From Aquila chrysaetos chrysaetos (lineage: Eukaryota > Chordata > Aves > Accipitriformes > Accipitridae), in NCBI RefSeq assembly GCF_900496995.4, contig NC_044016.1, forward strand, positions 20,440,932-20,504,931: a stretch of 64,000 bases of DNA, given 5' to 3'. This document shows, one piece after another, positions 49,721 to 61,080 of this stretch (position 1 is its first letter; each line of letters opens with the position of its first letter). The position numbers and the translations under genes are program-made. The notes beneath the pieces are model-generated. The model saw only the letters and a program-made list of their open reading frames with translations. It searched no databases and was not told the origin of the DNA.

Positions 49721-50482
49721 CTGTGGAAAACCCTTAATACCGTAAATTCCCTTGCTCAGGGGCTGGGTGTGTACCGAGGGAAGCTATGTAACGCAACGCA
49801 GCGGGAATGCTGCACTGCAAAAATGCGCTTTTTTCCACAGTTACCGAAAGTTTTTTTCTGAGTATTCAATCCAGGAAAAAAAAAATGTTTTTCGTGCCGA
49901 GTTTTTGAAAGATTATTCTTCTCTTTTGGAGCTGAAATAGTTGTTTATGCTAAAATGTCACTGTGTAACTCCAACGGGTGTCAAATTTGAAGTCTTCTCC
50001 CAGCGTCTGTAGGCAACGGCAGAACCCAACCCCCCTCCATACCACAGCAAGCGCAGCGCGGGTGTGTTTGTAAACAGGGCTGGAGGCGCAGGGCCAGGTT
50101 TCCATACCACCCCAGCGCATCGCCGGTCGGAAGGAGTTACAAAAAAAAAAAGCACCACGCCATTGGAGCGGGTACCTACGCCTGCTCAGGCGTTTGCAGG
50201 GTACCCTCGGCCTGCGAGCGGCAGCTAGAGGGACGCATCGCCACCTCAACGCGGAGCAGCCGTGGTTTCATTCCAAGCTTCAGCTAACTAACTCCACAGA
50301 CAGGAGGCTCCTTCCCGTTAACGCCGACGGGAAGGAAGAGGCAGCACTGCACCTTACCGCACAACCCTGCAACGTTCCGCAGCCGCCTCTGCCAGGCAGC
50401 GACCCGGCCGCAGGCGGGGCGGAGCAGAGCACCGCCTTCCCGCGGTCACCACCACCTCCTCCTCCTCCTCTCCTCTCCTGAC

Positions 50483-50563
50483 ATGGCGGCCCCGGCAGAG
50501 CTTAGCGGCCTCAGCGACGAGGCGGCCTATGGCGCCTGCTCGGAGCCGGATGCCAGCACGAAG
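50483..50563 (+). CDS. GLO1: GLO1 exon 1 (residues 1-27)
   Basis: Reads [20 protein letters not shown] and ends PDASTK before the donor aag|gtgggg. The open frame continues to 51190 in the intron, but that is read-through, not coding. This N-terminal arm is the least conserved part of the enzyme. Confidence 0.96.
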
Positions 50564-53500
50564 GTGGGGTGCGTGGGGGTGACGAGGGCGCCCCGGGGCT
50601 GCTGGCGGAGGGAGGGTCTGCGGCAGCACCGGTACCGCCCCGCTCGCCCTCTCGCTCTTTTGCTGGGCGGACGTGCGGTGGATGGGAGGCGGCATGGAGC
50701 CGGCAAGAGTCTCGGTGTCGGGGAGGGAAAGGGGTGGCTGGGGATTGCTCGGCTCCCTTTATGCGAGGAGACCGGCCCGGCGGGGGGGGGGGGGGGGGGG
50801 GGGGCAGCCCGGCGTCGGCCAGCCCGACTCGGTTTCGCGATCGTGGTGAAGGGCGGGCCTGTTGGGCCGGCCGCTGTGAGCCCCCGTCCTGCCCTGCCCC
50901 GCCCCGAGGCCCGGCCAGCCGCGGAGCACTCGGGCGGGTGGGCGCCTCTGCCGGGGCTCGGTCAGGCTGGAGCTGAGGAGAGCAAGCGGCCGCTCTGCGC
51001 TCGGCCGCGGGGTAACTGGGCACTCCGGGGGCTCTTCAGCCAGCACGTGCCAGGGTTGCAAAAAAAATCCCCCCAAACATTTTTATTTTTGGGGGGAGAA
51101 CCTTGTAATTGCATTTCAGTTGTTCTGCATCTGTTTGGGTTTTTTTGTTGTTGGTTTGTTTTTTTTTTTAAATACATGTATCAAGGCTAGCCTACCATTC
51201 ACTTTTCATCCACTTAGTTGTTGTTAGCCCTTGGTAGATAAAGTTACCCAGTGGCTTCAGGCAAATACCCTTACAGAATTGCAGGCTGGTTTTGCTGCCA
51301 AGATATCATCAAGCTTGACAAAAATTCAACACCTGTGCAATGGAATGATAAAAATAATGAGTTCAGGAGTTTAGCTTTGTTTAAATTCTGTGTCTGCAGT
51401 GAGGCCCGATATCTAATATTCATGTACCTAGTGTGCTTGCATGCAAAGTGGTTCATGTGCAGTACAGCTCTGTAAAAGAATAATAAAGGTAAGAATGATA
51501 CCCTTCTTTTGATACCACTGATAATATATATTGAGTGATACCAGTGGTGGTTTTGTTTATTTGTTTTAAAACATTATGTTACAAAGGTTTATTTATTTAA
51601 CACAAATCTGTATGTGTAAGATAAGGACAAAAGGTTTTATTTACACTTACTGTGGTGCTCTATTTGTTACTTCTAAACCTGCTAGTTTTAGATTCATAAT
51701 TAACTGGCATTTTTGTTAATATCTATAATTAAATTCTGGTTGATGCATAAACAATAAACGATTTTTCCCCCAGGATTTTTTGTTGCAGCAGACAATGTTG
51801 AGAGTAAAGGATCCTAAGAAGTCACTGGATTTTTATACAAGAGTTCTTGGAATGACGTGAGTAGAAGTTGTCTGCCACAATAAGTTTGTTTTTTCCTACT
51901 ATTCTTCTGAAAAGAAAAGTTTCTGTTATTTAGATGTAATTATACTAATTGGTCTAACTACATAAACAATGCTGGCCCATCAGCTGATGCCCAGTTAGAC
52001 AGTTTGGCAATCTCTGAGAACTCCTACAGCACAGTTAATGCCCAAGCTGCAAGTGAACTAATACTGGCCTTGACTAGGAATTTCTTTTTTTCTTAAATAG
52101 GTCATTAATTATTAGCGTACAACTTGCTTACTTCCTCCTCACTGAGCCTGCAGCTAACTGGTAACTTTTATGACAGTGCTTATGATCAGGAGTCATTGCT
52201 ATAAATCTTGAAATTAAGTTTTCTACTAGTTCTCAGAGGTGGCTTATGACCACCACTGGTCATAAGAGACCAAGGCAGCGGAAGCTGGAGACAACGTCCA
52301 AACTCAGTCTTTCGGAGAAGGCTGTTGGGAGGCAGATGCCCTGCAGTAGCCCAACATGTTTATGCTAAGGCTCTATGCACATTCTTGACATTTGAAATGA
52401 GTTATTTCAAAACAAAATTCTAGCATATTTTTAAACATCTTTAAATCAGTCCAGACTAGAGTAAAATAAACTACTTCCACTTTAGTGAAGGTGTGGGTGT
52501 GAGAAAATAAAAACTAAATACCTAATATTCTGAAAAAGAAATCAGATTCATTTTGCATGCCTACTTGTGCTGGTTAAATGTCCTACATAAAAATGCATAC
52601 CTCAAGTATTTTTTAGTTGATTAAATTGTCACATCTGAAATGGATTTTATCATTATACCTAGTTATTGAAATTGTAAAAATACTTAATCTAAAGGTATGT
52701 TTGTTTTTTAATCCTGCTGTGTTCTTAAACTTTGTCTGGTGCCAGTGAGCTCCCAGAACAAGTAAGTTTCAAAGTAAATCTTTTTATTCCTTGGTGATAC
52801 TTTAAAGTGGATAAACTTAAAGATCTTCCTGAGGAAATACGGGTAACACAGTGGCAACCTCAACGTGAGCCTTTGTACTGGCTTTGCTATTCAGTTACTG
52901 ATAGTTAGGCTTTTAAGCATCTGATTCTTCTAATTTCTGTATGTTTGTAATGTGTTCTGGAGTGTTTCTATTTGATAGTTCAAAATGTAGCTATTTTAAG
53001 ATGCGGATTACAGTCAGAAAGGCAAAAAATCACAGCAATAATTCTTCCTTGGGGAAAGCATCTTGGTTTATTTGCAAGCTACCTGATTACCTTTTAAAGT
53101 TACTATTTCAAAATAATTGTTGCCATTTAGACTGCTTCAAAAATTTGACTTTCCTACTATGAAGTTCTCGCTCTATTTCCTGGCGTATGAAGATAAAAAT
53201 GATATCCCGAAAGATAAAACTGAGCGAACAGCTTGGACCTTCTCTAGAAAAGCTACACTTGAACTGACACAGTAAGTATTAATATAATGAGAGATGACAT
53301 TTAGCTAACAGTGGTTAAACAGAAGTGGATGAGTGTAAATCCTGTTGGATTGAATAAAAAATGTAATCATTACTGTGGAAACATCTTCACTGTCATATAG
53401 CCTTAAAATACTACTGAGATCTTGGATGCTTGGGAACCTTAATCTTTCTCTTTTCTGAGCTCTTTCAAATTGCTAGGTGAACAGTGGTACGTAAATATGA

Positions 53501-56500
53501 AATAATGCTTGCTATATTTTGAGGATGCGTGCCATCTGGGTAGGGAAGCCACAGAATTTAGGAAAACCCAATGTGGTTAGAACTTTCTTTGGATCCCCAG
53601 AGCATCCTAATAATGGATAACCATTGCTTTTGGAGTCTATTCAGAAGAGGTATTAAGTCAAAACATAAACTTCCCATAAACAAGACAATTTGGTTAATGC
53701 TACTAATTATTGTAATTGTGCAGAAAGAATCTCCCAAATACCCCACTGTCTTGCTTAGCTTCAGGACCTGCTACCCTCACTGTTTGTTCCCCAGTGACGG
53801 GTAGATAAACTGACTCATGCTGTGCAACCTTCTTTCTAATCTGAATGAGACAGGAGTGTCTCCAACTCATTCAAATGTAGAGCCTGAATACTAGTGAAGG
53901 GGTGTGAACATGACTGCATTAGCCCAGAGACTATCCCTAGGACGTGTGACTAGGGAAAATCTTGATAGTTTAATGAATGCAGCCAACAGCTGAAATTCTG
54001 TAGTTTCTTAGGAGAAATAACTTATCCTCCTGAGGAAAGTGAACATTTAGGATTTGTTAATTTTGATGCTTTTCTTCAATATGTAATAATTACTTCTTAC
54101 AGCAACTGGGGCACTGAAAATGATGAAAATCAGTCTTATCACAACGGCAATTCAGAACCCCGAGGATTTGGTAGGTCTTTAGTTTTGTGTTAGTAGTTTT
54201 TAAGCTTTGGCTTATTGTGATTAGATTTTTTTCCCCCCCTTGTGTATTGGGGAAAAATGGAGTTTCAAATGTTTTTTAGAAAACACCTATATAAATTCTG
54301 TGCAAAGGTTATTGGGTAAGTATTGCTGTAGGCTTTTTTTTTTTTTTTGTGAGAAGTAGCAGAGAAAATATTTTAAACTTGTATGGATGAAAAGACATTT
54401 CTAGTAGGTTACTTTGACGAAAACATACTAGCACTAGGAAAGAAGGGAACTTGCATCTCATCCCATCCTTTATCTCTCTTCTTCCAGCATGTATGCTGTG
54501 AAAGATCGTGAAAATAGGTAAACAAATGTGTTTCACAGTAATGAGCCACAGTTACACTTTTTATAAAGAATCTAATCCTTTGGCAAGCAAATGCATGCTA
54601 ATAGTAACTACTGAATGGAGAACAGTAATTGCCCTTGTGTATTAGATTATCCCGGTGTTTAGACTGATTTACATTTGGATTTCTATTTTATAATCCACTG
54701 GTTACCCATTTTAAGCTAGGAGAATTCCGTTTGTCTGTAGCATTGAGGCTAGTATTTGTGTGGCTTCATTTGATATTTTGAGCGCTTGAAAGGTCACTGG
54801 CTTGTGAAATAAGTTTCATACTCAGTCTAGCCACTTGACATTTAAAGCTTCTGAATTGATTTGTAAGCTCAGGCCTTGGATAGTGCTAGTGTTAGTCTCT
54901 ATGAATACAGCATTAAGATAAACTTGTACTGTTGAACTGAGCAAATGCAACAAAATCCTGTTATGTGGGCATGTTTCGAGAAAGGAAACACAGATAAAAC
55001 AGTTTGATTGAAAATCATGTTTTTTCCTACTCTAGATAATATTCTTATCTAAACAATTAAACTGTAAAGTTCCTATTTTAAAAGCCAACTTTCTGAAGGA
55101 GAATAATGTTAATACCCACAATGCTCTTGTTTCAGGAAGCAATGTTTTTCTTGTATACAATCATATCTTTTGTGAACTACAGCATGTAAACTTTTTGCAC
55201 AAGATGAAATGCTGAGCAAACTTTTTCTTACAACACCCAGCAATACTTAGAGCATACTTCACTCTTTTTACTTTGTTGCCCAGGACACATTGGAATTGCT
55301 GTCCCTGATGTCAGTAAAGCTTGTAAGAGGTTTGAAGAACTAGGAGTGAAATTTGTGAAAAAACCAGATGATGGTAAGTCTTGATCAGAAATGAAAGTCA
55401 ATTCTTGTCCTTGTTTTTAACATATTCTGTCTAGTAGATCTTCCTGGAAAGCTGGGTAATATGTAGTTGCCACTGCTTAGAAGGTGCTAGAACCAGTTAC
55501 CGCTGCACCCTCTTACACAGTGGGCAAAACTGACAATAGATCCATCTTGGTAACAATAGTTAACGAGTCTAGCTATGTGCCTTTGGTATGTGGTCTGACC
55601 TTCAGTAAAATTCACATGCTCTGTTGATGCCAGTTTACTATGTATACTACTGCCCAGAGTTATTACAGAATTTACTTTAACATGGATCAAATTCACATAT
55701 CACATCTGTTTGATTCTTATCACATGAAAATAAGATGACACAGAAGACATAATTACTCCCACCCATTAAAACTGAGTAATTCTTGACTTTTCTGGCTATT
55801 TTTATGTAAATCCACCTAATGCCACCTACTAGCTATTATAATTTTAACTGTTCTGTCAGTGTCGTGGTTTAACCCCAGCCAGCAACTAAGTACCATGCAG
55901 CAGCTCACTCACTTCCCCCCGACCCAGTGGGATGGGGGAGAAGATTGGGAAAAAGAAGTAAAACTCATGGGTTGAGATAAGAACAGTTTAATAGAACAGA
56001 AAAGAAGAAACTAATAATGATAATGATAACACTAATAAAATGACAGCACTAATAATAAAAGGATTGGAATACACAAATGATGCACAATGCAATTGCCTGT
56101 CACCTGCCAATCGACACCCAGTTAGTCCCCGAGTGGCGATCCCCCTGCTGCCACTCCCCCCAGTTTATATACTAGATGTGATGTCACATGGTATGGAATA
56201 CCCCATTGGCCACTTTGGGTCAGCTGTCCTGCCTGTGTCCCCTCCCAACTTCTTGTGTCCCTCCAGCTTTCTCCTAGCTGGGCATGAGAAGCTGAAAAAT
56301 CCTTGACTTCAGACTAAACATTACTTGGCAACAACTGAAAACATCAGTGTTACCAACATTCTTCTCATACCTAACTCAAAACATAGTACTGTACCAGCTA
56401 CTAGAAAGGCAATTAACTCTATCCCAGCTGAAACCAGGACAGTCAGCTTTGGTAGAAATAGCCTCATTAGTCTATATCTAAGTTGTATAACTTTTAGTAA

Positions 56501-58149
56501 AAAATGCGTAATGTATAGCTCAAATGTCTAGAGAGTACATAAACAAAGAATGTCTATGTCAAAATAGCCTAAAATGCAGAAATCAATGGAGAGAAGTCTT
56601 GCATTTTTCAACTGGATTCTCTTTCATGAAGAGACCTCACAAGAGTTTTAGGACTGATGCATTCCAAAACGGACACCTAATACCAGCAGCATGCACAAAT
56701 CTGTGATAGTTCTTCCTTCTGGCTATAGAAACTAGACTGTTGCCTGTACCAACGGTGGGGTTTTTTTTAGTTTGAAGGTAAAATTAGTAAATGAAGCTTC
56801 AGTGTACACATACTGGAATTGATCTAGATTTCTTGCTAAAGGAATAAGAACACATAATTGAAAAGAGACTTAAGTGATTTTCATCTCACTGTTCTCAGCT
56901 GAAGCAAATGTAAGTAGTGTAGCTGAAAACTTAACTTGAACAAAGATTTCTTGATTTAAGAATTGAACTTAGTATTTTTTGCATTTTAGAGTTTCTGAGC
57001 CCTTTTTAATCTGTTCAGCACCTGTTGAACCCTGAGAGAGTTGAAGAGTGAGGTCCTGACTTTGATTCGGTATCACTGCACAGCTCTAAGTACATAAGAG
57101 GGGAAGCTTAGACTGTAAATGGAATAAATCACAGGAAAGAAGTCTTGAAGCAGTCAAGGGAGGGGGGAGAGCAAAAGCTCTTTTTTAACATTAAGAAATA
57201 AAATTGATGAAGCAAATGCCAAGGACGAGAAAAAAGTTTTGGACTTCACATTCATTGCGGAGCAGGCTGAGAGACCTGATGTTATTTTTTTTCCTACATA
57301 ACTGAATCAAACATCTACTATTCCCTCAGAAGTTTTTGCAACTAGACTATATTTGGTTAGGTTGGTTCTGTTACAGTAAATAGCCTAATAGAGGAAGTAT
57401 AATTAAAAGTCTGTGATTAATACTTTAAGATAACATGTTAAGCTGTGCTATCCTGATCGACTGTTGAAGACAACTTTGGGGGACCCTGTTTTAATGAGCA
57501 ATATTTTTTCCATCAGTAAAATTTAAAACATTCCTGCCCTGCATTTCTTTTTTTTATGAAGTGATGCAAATGTGTACCGTAAACCACGTCAGGGGGGAAA
57601 ACCAAACAAAAACCAGTAACATAAAACTTCATTGTGGAGGCAGGAATGATGGGAGATGAACAGGGCAGAGGAACACAGGATTTTATACTGGCAAAGCAAG
57701 TTCAATAAATTGTGTCAAAGCATCCTGGAGCACAAAGATATTTTTCTGAATTTAGAGGATGAACACGTATAGGGGCATATGCAGAAAAGTTCAATCAACA
57801 AAAGATAGATTTTCAAAGTGACTTTAAACTACAGCTTCGTTGAGAGTAAGAGTGACAATTTAGCATAAAAAGTTCTAATGCTGATTAAAAACTCATCTGG
57901 ATGTTTTCAGAATTAGCTGTCTAAATTTGAACTAATTCTCATGCAAAAGGAAAAAAAGAAAAAATGTTTTTAAAAGTAGTTGTATTTGACATTAAGAACT
58001 AGTCATGTAGTCTTAACTTTATCTTGGTTTTGGTTTTTTGTTTTTTTTTTTTCCTAATAGGTAAAATGAAAGGACTTGCATTTGTTCAGGATCCTGATGG
58101 CTACTGGATTGAAATTTTGAATCCTAACCACATGGTGACTCTCACTTAG
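50483..58149 (+). CDS. GLO1: Glyoxalase I (lactoylglutathione lyase), complete, six coding exons
   Basis: This enzyme isomerises the hemithioacetal of methylglyoxal and glutathione to S-D-lactoylglutathione in the cytosol, the first step of the glyoxalase pathway. Exons: 50483-50563, 51774-51856, 53131-53271, 54103-54170, 55284-55373, 58061-58149; all GT-AG with matching phases, 552 nt, 183 residues plus stop. The human protein has 184. It has the two beta-alpha-beta-beta-beta modules of the VOC fold. Zinc ligands known from the human enzyme are all present: Gln33 (DFLLQQTM), Glu99 (TLELTH), His126 (GFGHIGIAV) and Glu172 (YWIEILNP). [18 protein letters not shown] is intact. The start is the first ATG in a good context (gacATGg) and gives the usual N-terminal length. 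It is divergent from DNAH8; the last intron carries solo LTR C. Expression is expected to be general, given the CpG promoter. Confidence 0.98.
50782..50804. repeat. G23 homopolymer in GLO1 intron 1
   Basis: Twenty-three G residues within the GLO1 CpG island, about 220 bp after exon 1, on the transcribed-RNA sense. It is a strong candidate for G-quadruplex formation near the promoter. Confidence 0.9.
51041..51773 (+). other. GLO1 intron 1, distal part
   Basis: AT-rich after the CpG island ends. No transposon or RNA gene recognised. Confidence 0.5.
51774..51856 (+). CDS. GLO1: GLO1 exon 2 (residues 28-55)
   Basis: Starts [20 protein letters not shown] with zinc ligand Gln33, and ends GM plus two bases before gtgagt. 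Acceptor ttttcccccag. Confidence 0.98.
53131..53271 (+). CDS. GLO1: GLO1 exon 3 (residues 55-102)
   Basis: Contains [20 protein letters not shown] and ends KATLELTH (split codon), carrying zinc ligand Glu99. Acceptor atttag, donor gtaagt. Confidence 0.98.
54103..54170 (+). CDS. GLO1: GLO1 exon 4 (residues 102-125)
   Basis: Reads [20 protein letters not shown], then GF and a split Gly. It includes the Asn-rich loop with the HNGN motif that helps bind glutathione in the human enzyme. Donor gtaggt. Confidence 0.98.
55284..55373 (+). CDS. GLO1: GLO1 exon 5 (residues 125-155)
   Basis: Starts (G)[19 protein letters not shown], with zinc ligand His126, and ends KKPDD plus one base. Acceptor tgcccag, donor gtaagt. 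Confidence 0.98.
55860..56441 (-). mobile_element. Solo LTR of an avian endogenous retrovirus (copy C)
   Basis: A 582-bp element reads TG...CA on the minus strand, with a perfect 5-bp target duplication gtcag at 55855-55859 and 56442-56446. The TATA-like box is at 56164-56171 (tttatata on plus). Very similar to copy A, including a tandem cluster of taa/gat words near 56010-56040. It lies in the last GLO1 intron, antisense to the gene. No internal viral genes. Confidence 0.9.
56447..58060 (+). other. GLO1 intron 5, distal part
   Basis: No exon, RNA gene or nameable repeat is seen; a T-rich stretch before 58060 is the acceptor tract of exon 6. Confidence 0.5.
58061..58149 (+). CDS. GLO1: GLO1 exon 6 with stop (residues 155-183)
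   Basis: Reads [20 protein letters not shown], then PNHMVTLT and TAG. It carries the catalytic zinc ligand Glu172. The acceptor ttcctaatag follows a T-rich tract. Confidence 0.98.
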
Positions 58150-58600
58150 TTCTAATGAAATATATTATGTAGGAGATGCCCACTATCAGTCCCCTGGAGA
58201 AAATCTGTAACAGGGTTTGTGAAATTCTCGCTTAATGGAGAGGAATCAGTCGCATTCAGAGTCTCCTCTAAAACTATCCCCTGGGACCTCACTGTACTTG
58301 AATTCCTTTTTTCTTGTCCTGTGGTACCACTGCAATTTGTTTCCAATTAGGAATATTCAACCATTTTTTGGAAGAGCACCTACACAGATTCTCCTCTTGA
58401 ACAGTGTTTATGTTAATATTTCACTAAACACTATCAAAAGATAAGTGACCAGAAATTCACTGCATCTCACTAACAACAACAAAAAATCCTGTGTTACTAC
58501 TGATGAGCTTTAACAAGGAGTAAAAAAAACCACTTCAGAATATTTTTTTTATGAAGTCAGAAGATCCTGAAAGCTTCATGCCCTATCTTGTATACTAGAA

Positions 58601-58606
58601 AATAAA
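58601..58606 (+). other. GLO1: Candidate GLO1 poly(A) signal (proximal)
   Basis: AATAAA 452 nt after the GLO1 stop codon, followed by a T-rich stretch at 58618-58632. A second AATAAA at 59278-59283, followed by GT/T-rich sequence, could give a longer 3' UTR. Which is used cannot be decided from sequence. Confidence 0.55.
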
Positions 58607-59277
58607 ATGTCAGACTAACTTTGACTTGAGTAGTAGCATGTTAATGAAAGTCCTAAGCTTACTTACATTATGCCAGGCAAAACTCTTTAAGGAGCAGCCT
58701 TAAACAGCCTTGCCTGGAACAAGAAGCTTTGTGGAGGCAATAAATCAGTCCAACAGAAGGAATTCAGTCTTTCAGCTTCTGGCTGCTGATTGACAGCAAA
58801 GATAAGGGGTCTCATAGTTGCTAACTCACAGTGATCCTTCTTGTCTCTTGCAACACTAGAAAGAACTTGCTTGTAATTTTTGTTTCAGTGAAAGTCTGGG
58901 ACTATAAAATGCTCTGTACGTTCTGCATTAGGAAATTAATGAAAAAGAGTATGTGAAACAACAGTTTCCTACTAGGAGACATTTTGATCTGCCCTGTCAA
59001 AATGAGTGACGGTTACTGAAACAATACCTGTAAACAGCAGGAAGACAGGTAACATTTACGTATGTTACACAAATTACTTGGTTTTGTGCTGTTGCAGCTG
59101 TTACGAATGGTGTAAACCATGTCAAGTTTTGAAATCCTGTTGTTCCTTCCAACAAGGAAAGAAACTCTCTGCCCTGTCTTACTGTGGTCTTTAGGTGGTG
59201 CCTTATCAGTGTCATTCATATACAATAGATTCTTTCCCTTCTTGAGTTATTTGTCAAGTTGCCTTTTTTTCTGCAAC

Positions 59278-59283
59278 AATAAA
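59278..59283 (+). other. GLO1: Candidate GLO1 poly(A) signal (distal)
   Basis: AATAAA about 1.13 kb after the GLO1 stop, followed by ttggttcatggttgcatcct, a plausible downstream GU-rich element. It would give a 3' UTR of about 1.1 kb. Confidence 0.45.
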
Positions 59284-59299
59284 CACTATTGGTTCATGG

Positions 59300-61080
59300 T
59301 TGCATCCTCTATTTCTGCTTTCCTATACTTTCAGAAGTAATACCTAGCCTGTTCCATGTCTTGTTCCTTGTGCGGTTCATTATCCTCCTGTATGTTAGGC
59401 CATTTTGATAGGGATAATATAGTTAAAACTGTTTGGAGTGAGATCTCCTGAGTTAAGTGAGCTCTCTTAATAGCCGTCACCACATGATCTCACAGTCTTC
59501 TTCCTCCCAGATGTGGGGTTTTTGACATTGCACCGCCTGCCCAAAGCAGGCTAATTCAGCTTAATAAAGTGGCAATGATTTTCTTGAATGCTGAGTTAGT
59601 TTTATGCCAAGTTTATTAACCAGAAATAAGGAGCCAGTTCAAGGCTCCTTCGTTTCCTGAATGAGTAAATAAAGCTGTTTGTTTTAGCAGAAAGTTTGGC
59701 TCAGCTGACTCATGAAACCTAACCCTACTTTAAAAAAAGGTACACAATATTGTAGAATACCTCACAGCAGCAATTAAGAGAACTCTTAATCTGAAGACTA
59801 TGGTAGTGTAACTTAGTAGGGTATCTTCTGAAGTTAGTAGGGTGAGAATAGTGCCAAGAAGCATGAGAGCTACAGCAATGAGCCAAAGCACTCAGTTGAC
59901 TGCAGCTTACATAGGTTGTGATGGCTAAACTGTGTTTTTCCTACACATCCCTTCTGCTGCTGGTGTTCTGAAATAGGAACTTAAAATGAAGTAAAACTCC
60001 ACTGAAGCACAAGTGCTAACTGTAGTTCATTACCATTCAGAATCTCTCATTAGATGGTGCAAGTAGAAAAATTTAGACTAATGGTAGTCTAGGTGAAGTT
60101 GTCTAGAAGTAGGTTTTATTTCAGTCAGTACAGGTGTATCACCTAAAACTTTATGACCAAGGTGTTGGCAAGGAAAATCTCAATATTTTACAAGCGTGTG
60201 ACTTTATGGTTCATATTTTACCAACATAAAGTGTTTCAGACTTGTTTCGCTGCACTTCAAAGTACAGGTGTGACTGGAAAAGCTATTGACCCAATTGTAT
60301 GGAATCCAGTAATTAAAACCAGGATAGTTCATACATCAGATGAGTAAGTCAAAGGGAGTGCATGTGTAGTTCAGTAGATAACTGCATGACGAGGAGCAGG
60401 CTATGCTGAAGGTTCTCTGCTTAGTACTCAAATAAAAGTCTATGCATGTTTGCTAAGTTTGGAATGACCCTTGGGTTTTTTTAATGTGCCTGACAAAGTG
60501 TAGACAATGGGATGGATGATGAGGTCATACAGAGGAAACTAGTAAAAAAACCACTGGCATCTACAAACTTGTTACAGCAGTATCATGAAGTGGGCAAGGT
60601 ATGGGTTTTTTTTTTTTTTTACAAAAAAAGTTACTGCTGCTTGCCATACTGAGAACTAATTAAAACCAGTGTTCTCAGTTAGGAAATCCAAGAATAAACT
60701 ACTGAAGAAAAACACCTAATTATGATTCTTCTAGCCAGCAACAGATATCAAAGATCTTGGTTCTAAACATTTTTGAAATTATTTAATGTTCTCACTGATG
60801 ACGGACGATGCTATTTTTATTTCTTCTAAGGCAACACTTCTTTTCTGCTAAATAAAGCATGGAATTAAATAGCATGTAGTGCTTTGCCACTTGCAGGGCC
60901 TAAATTTAGCTTCATGCAGTACAGCAGTAATTAATCTAGTGGTCACGTAGAGACAAGCCCACGTTCTTCTCCTGACAGACAGGAGGAGGTTCTCCTTGCT
61001 CAGGGAAGCGGAATACATACCGACTGGCAAGGGGCTGGCCAGCACGCCCTTACGGTTCAGCAAAGGAAAGGTGTGCTGTG
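59300..61080. other. Intergenic, GLO1 to third CpG island
   Basis: AT-rich sequence with a T16 run near 60606-60621. No exon, RNA gene or named transposon is recognisable. Confidence 0.5.

Larger units (their letters stand above)
50000..51040. promoter_or_regulatory. GLO1: CpG island, GLO1 promoter
   Basis: Dense CpG around GLO1 exon 1 with no TATA box at a fitting distance, as expected of a housekeeping gene. A pyrimidine tract of cct repeats (about 50450-50479) sits directly before the start codon and is probably 5' UTR. It includes the G23 run of intron 1. Confidence 0.8.
51857..55283 (+). other. GLO1 introns 2 to 4
   Basis: Outside exons 3 and 4, these AT-rich introns show no named repeat, only short T tracts (for example 54331-54348). 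Open frames such as 53571-53804 have no recognisable product. Confidence 0.5.

Noticed and set aside
49281-49745. 154-codon open frame in the CpG island, and overlapping frames on both strands
   Set aside because: Several frames are open at once on both strands, Arg/Pro/Ala-rich, as expected from GC-rich composition. No recognisable protein.
50483-51190. 235-codon open frame starting at the GLO1 ATG
   Set aside because: Only the first 27 codons are GLO1 exon 1; the rest is intron 1 read-through kept open by GC-rich sequence. The donor after 50563 and the match of exon 2 settle it.
11493-56441. The three LTRs as ends of one or more full proviruses
   Set aside because: Between them lie ordinary DNAH8 and GLO1 exons, each LTR has its own target duplication, and no viral coding sequence adjoins, so each is a separate solo LTR.
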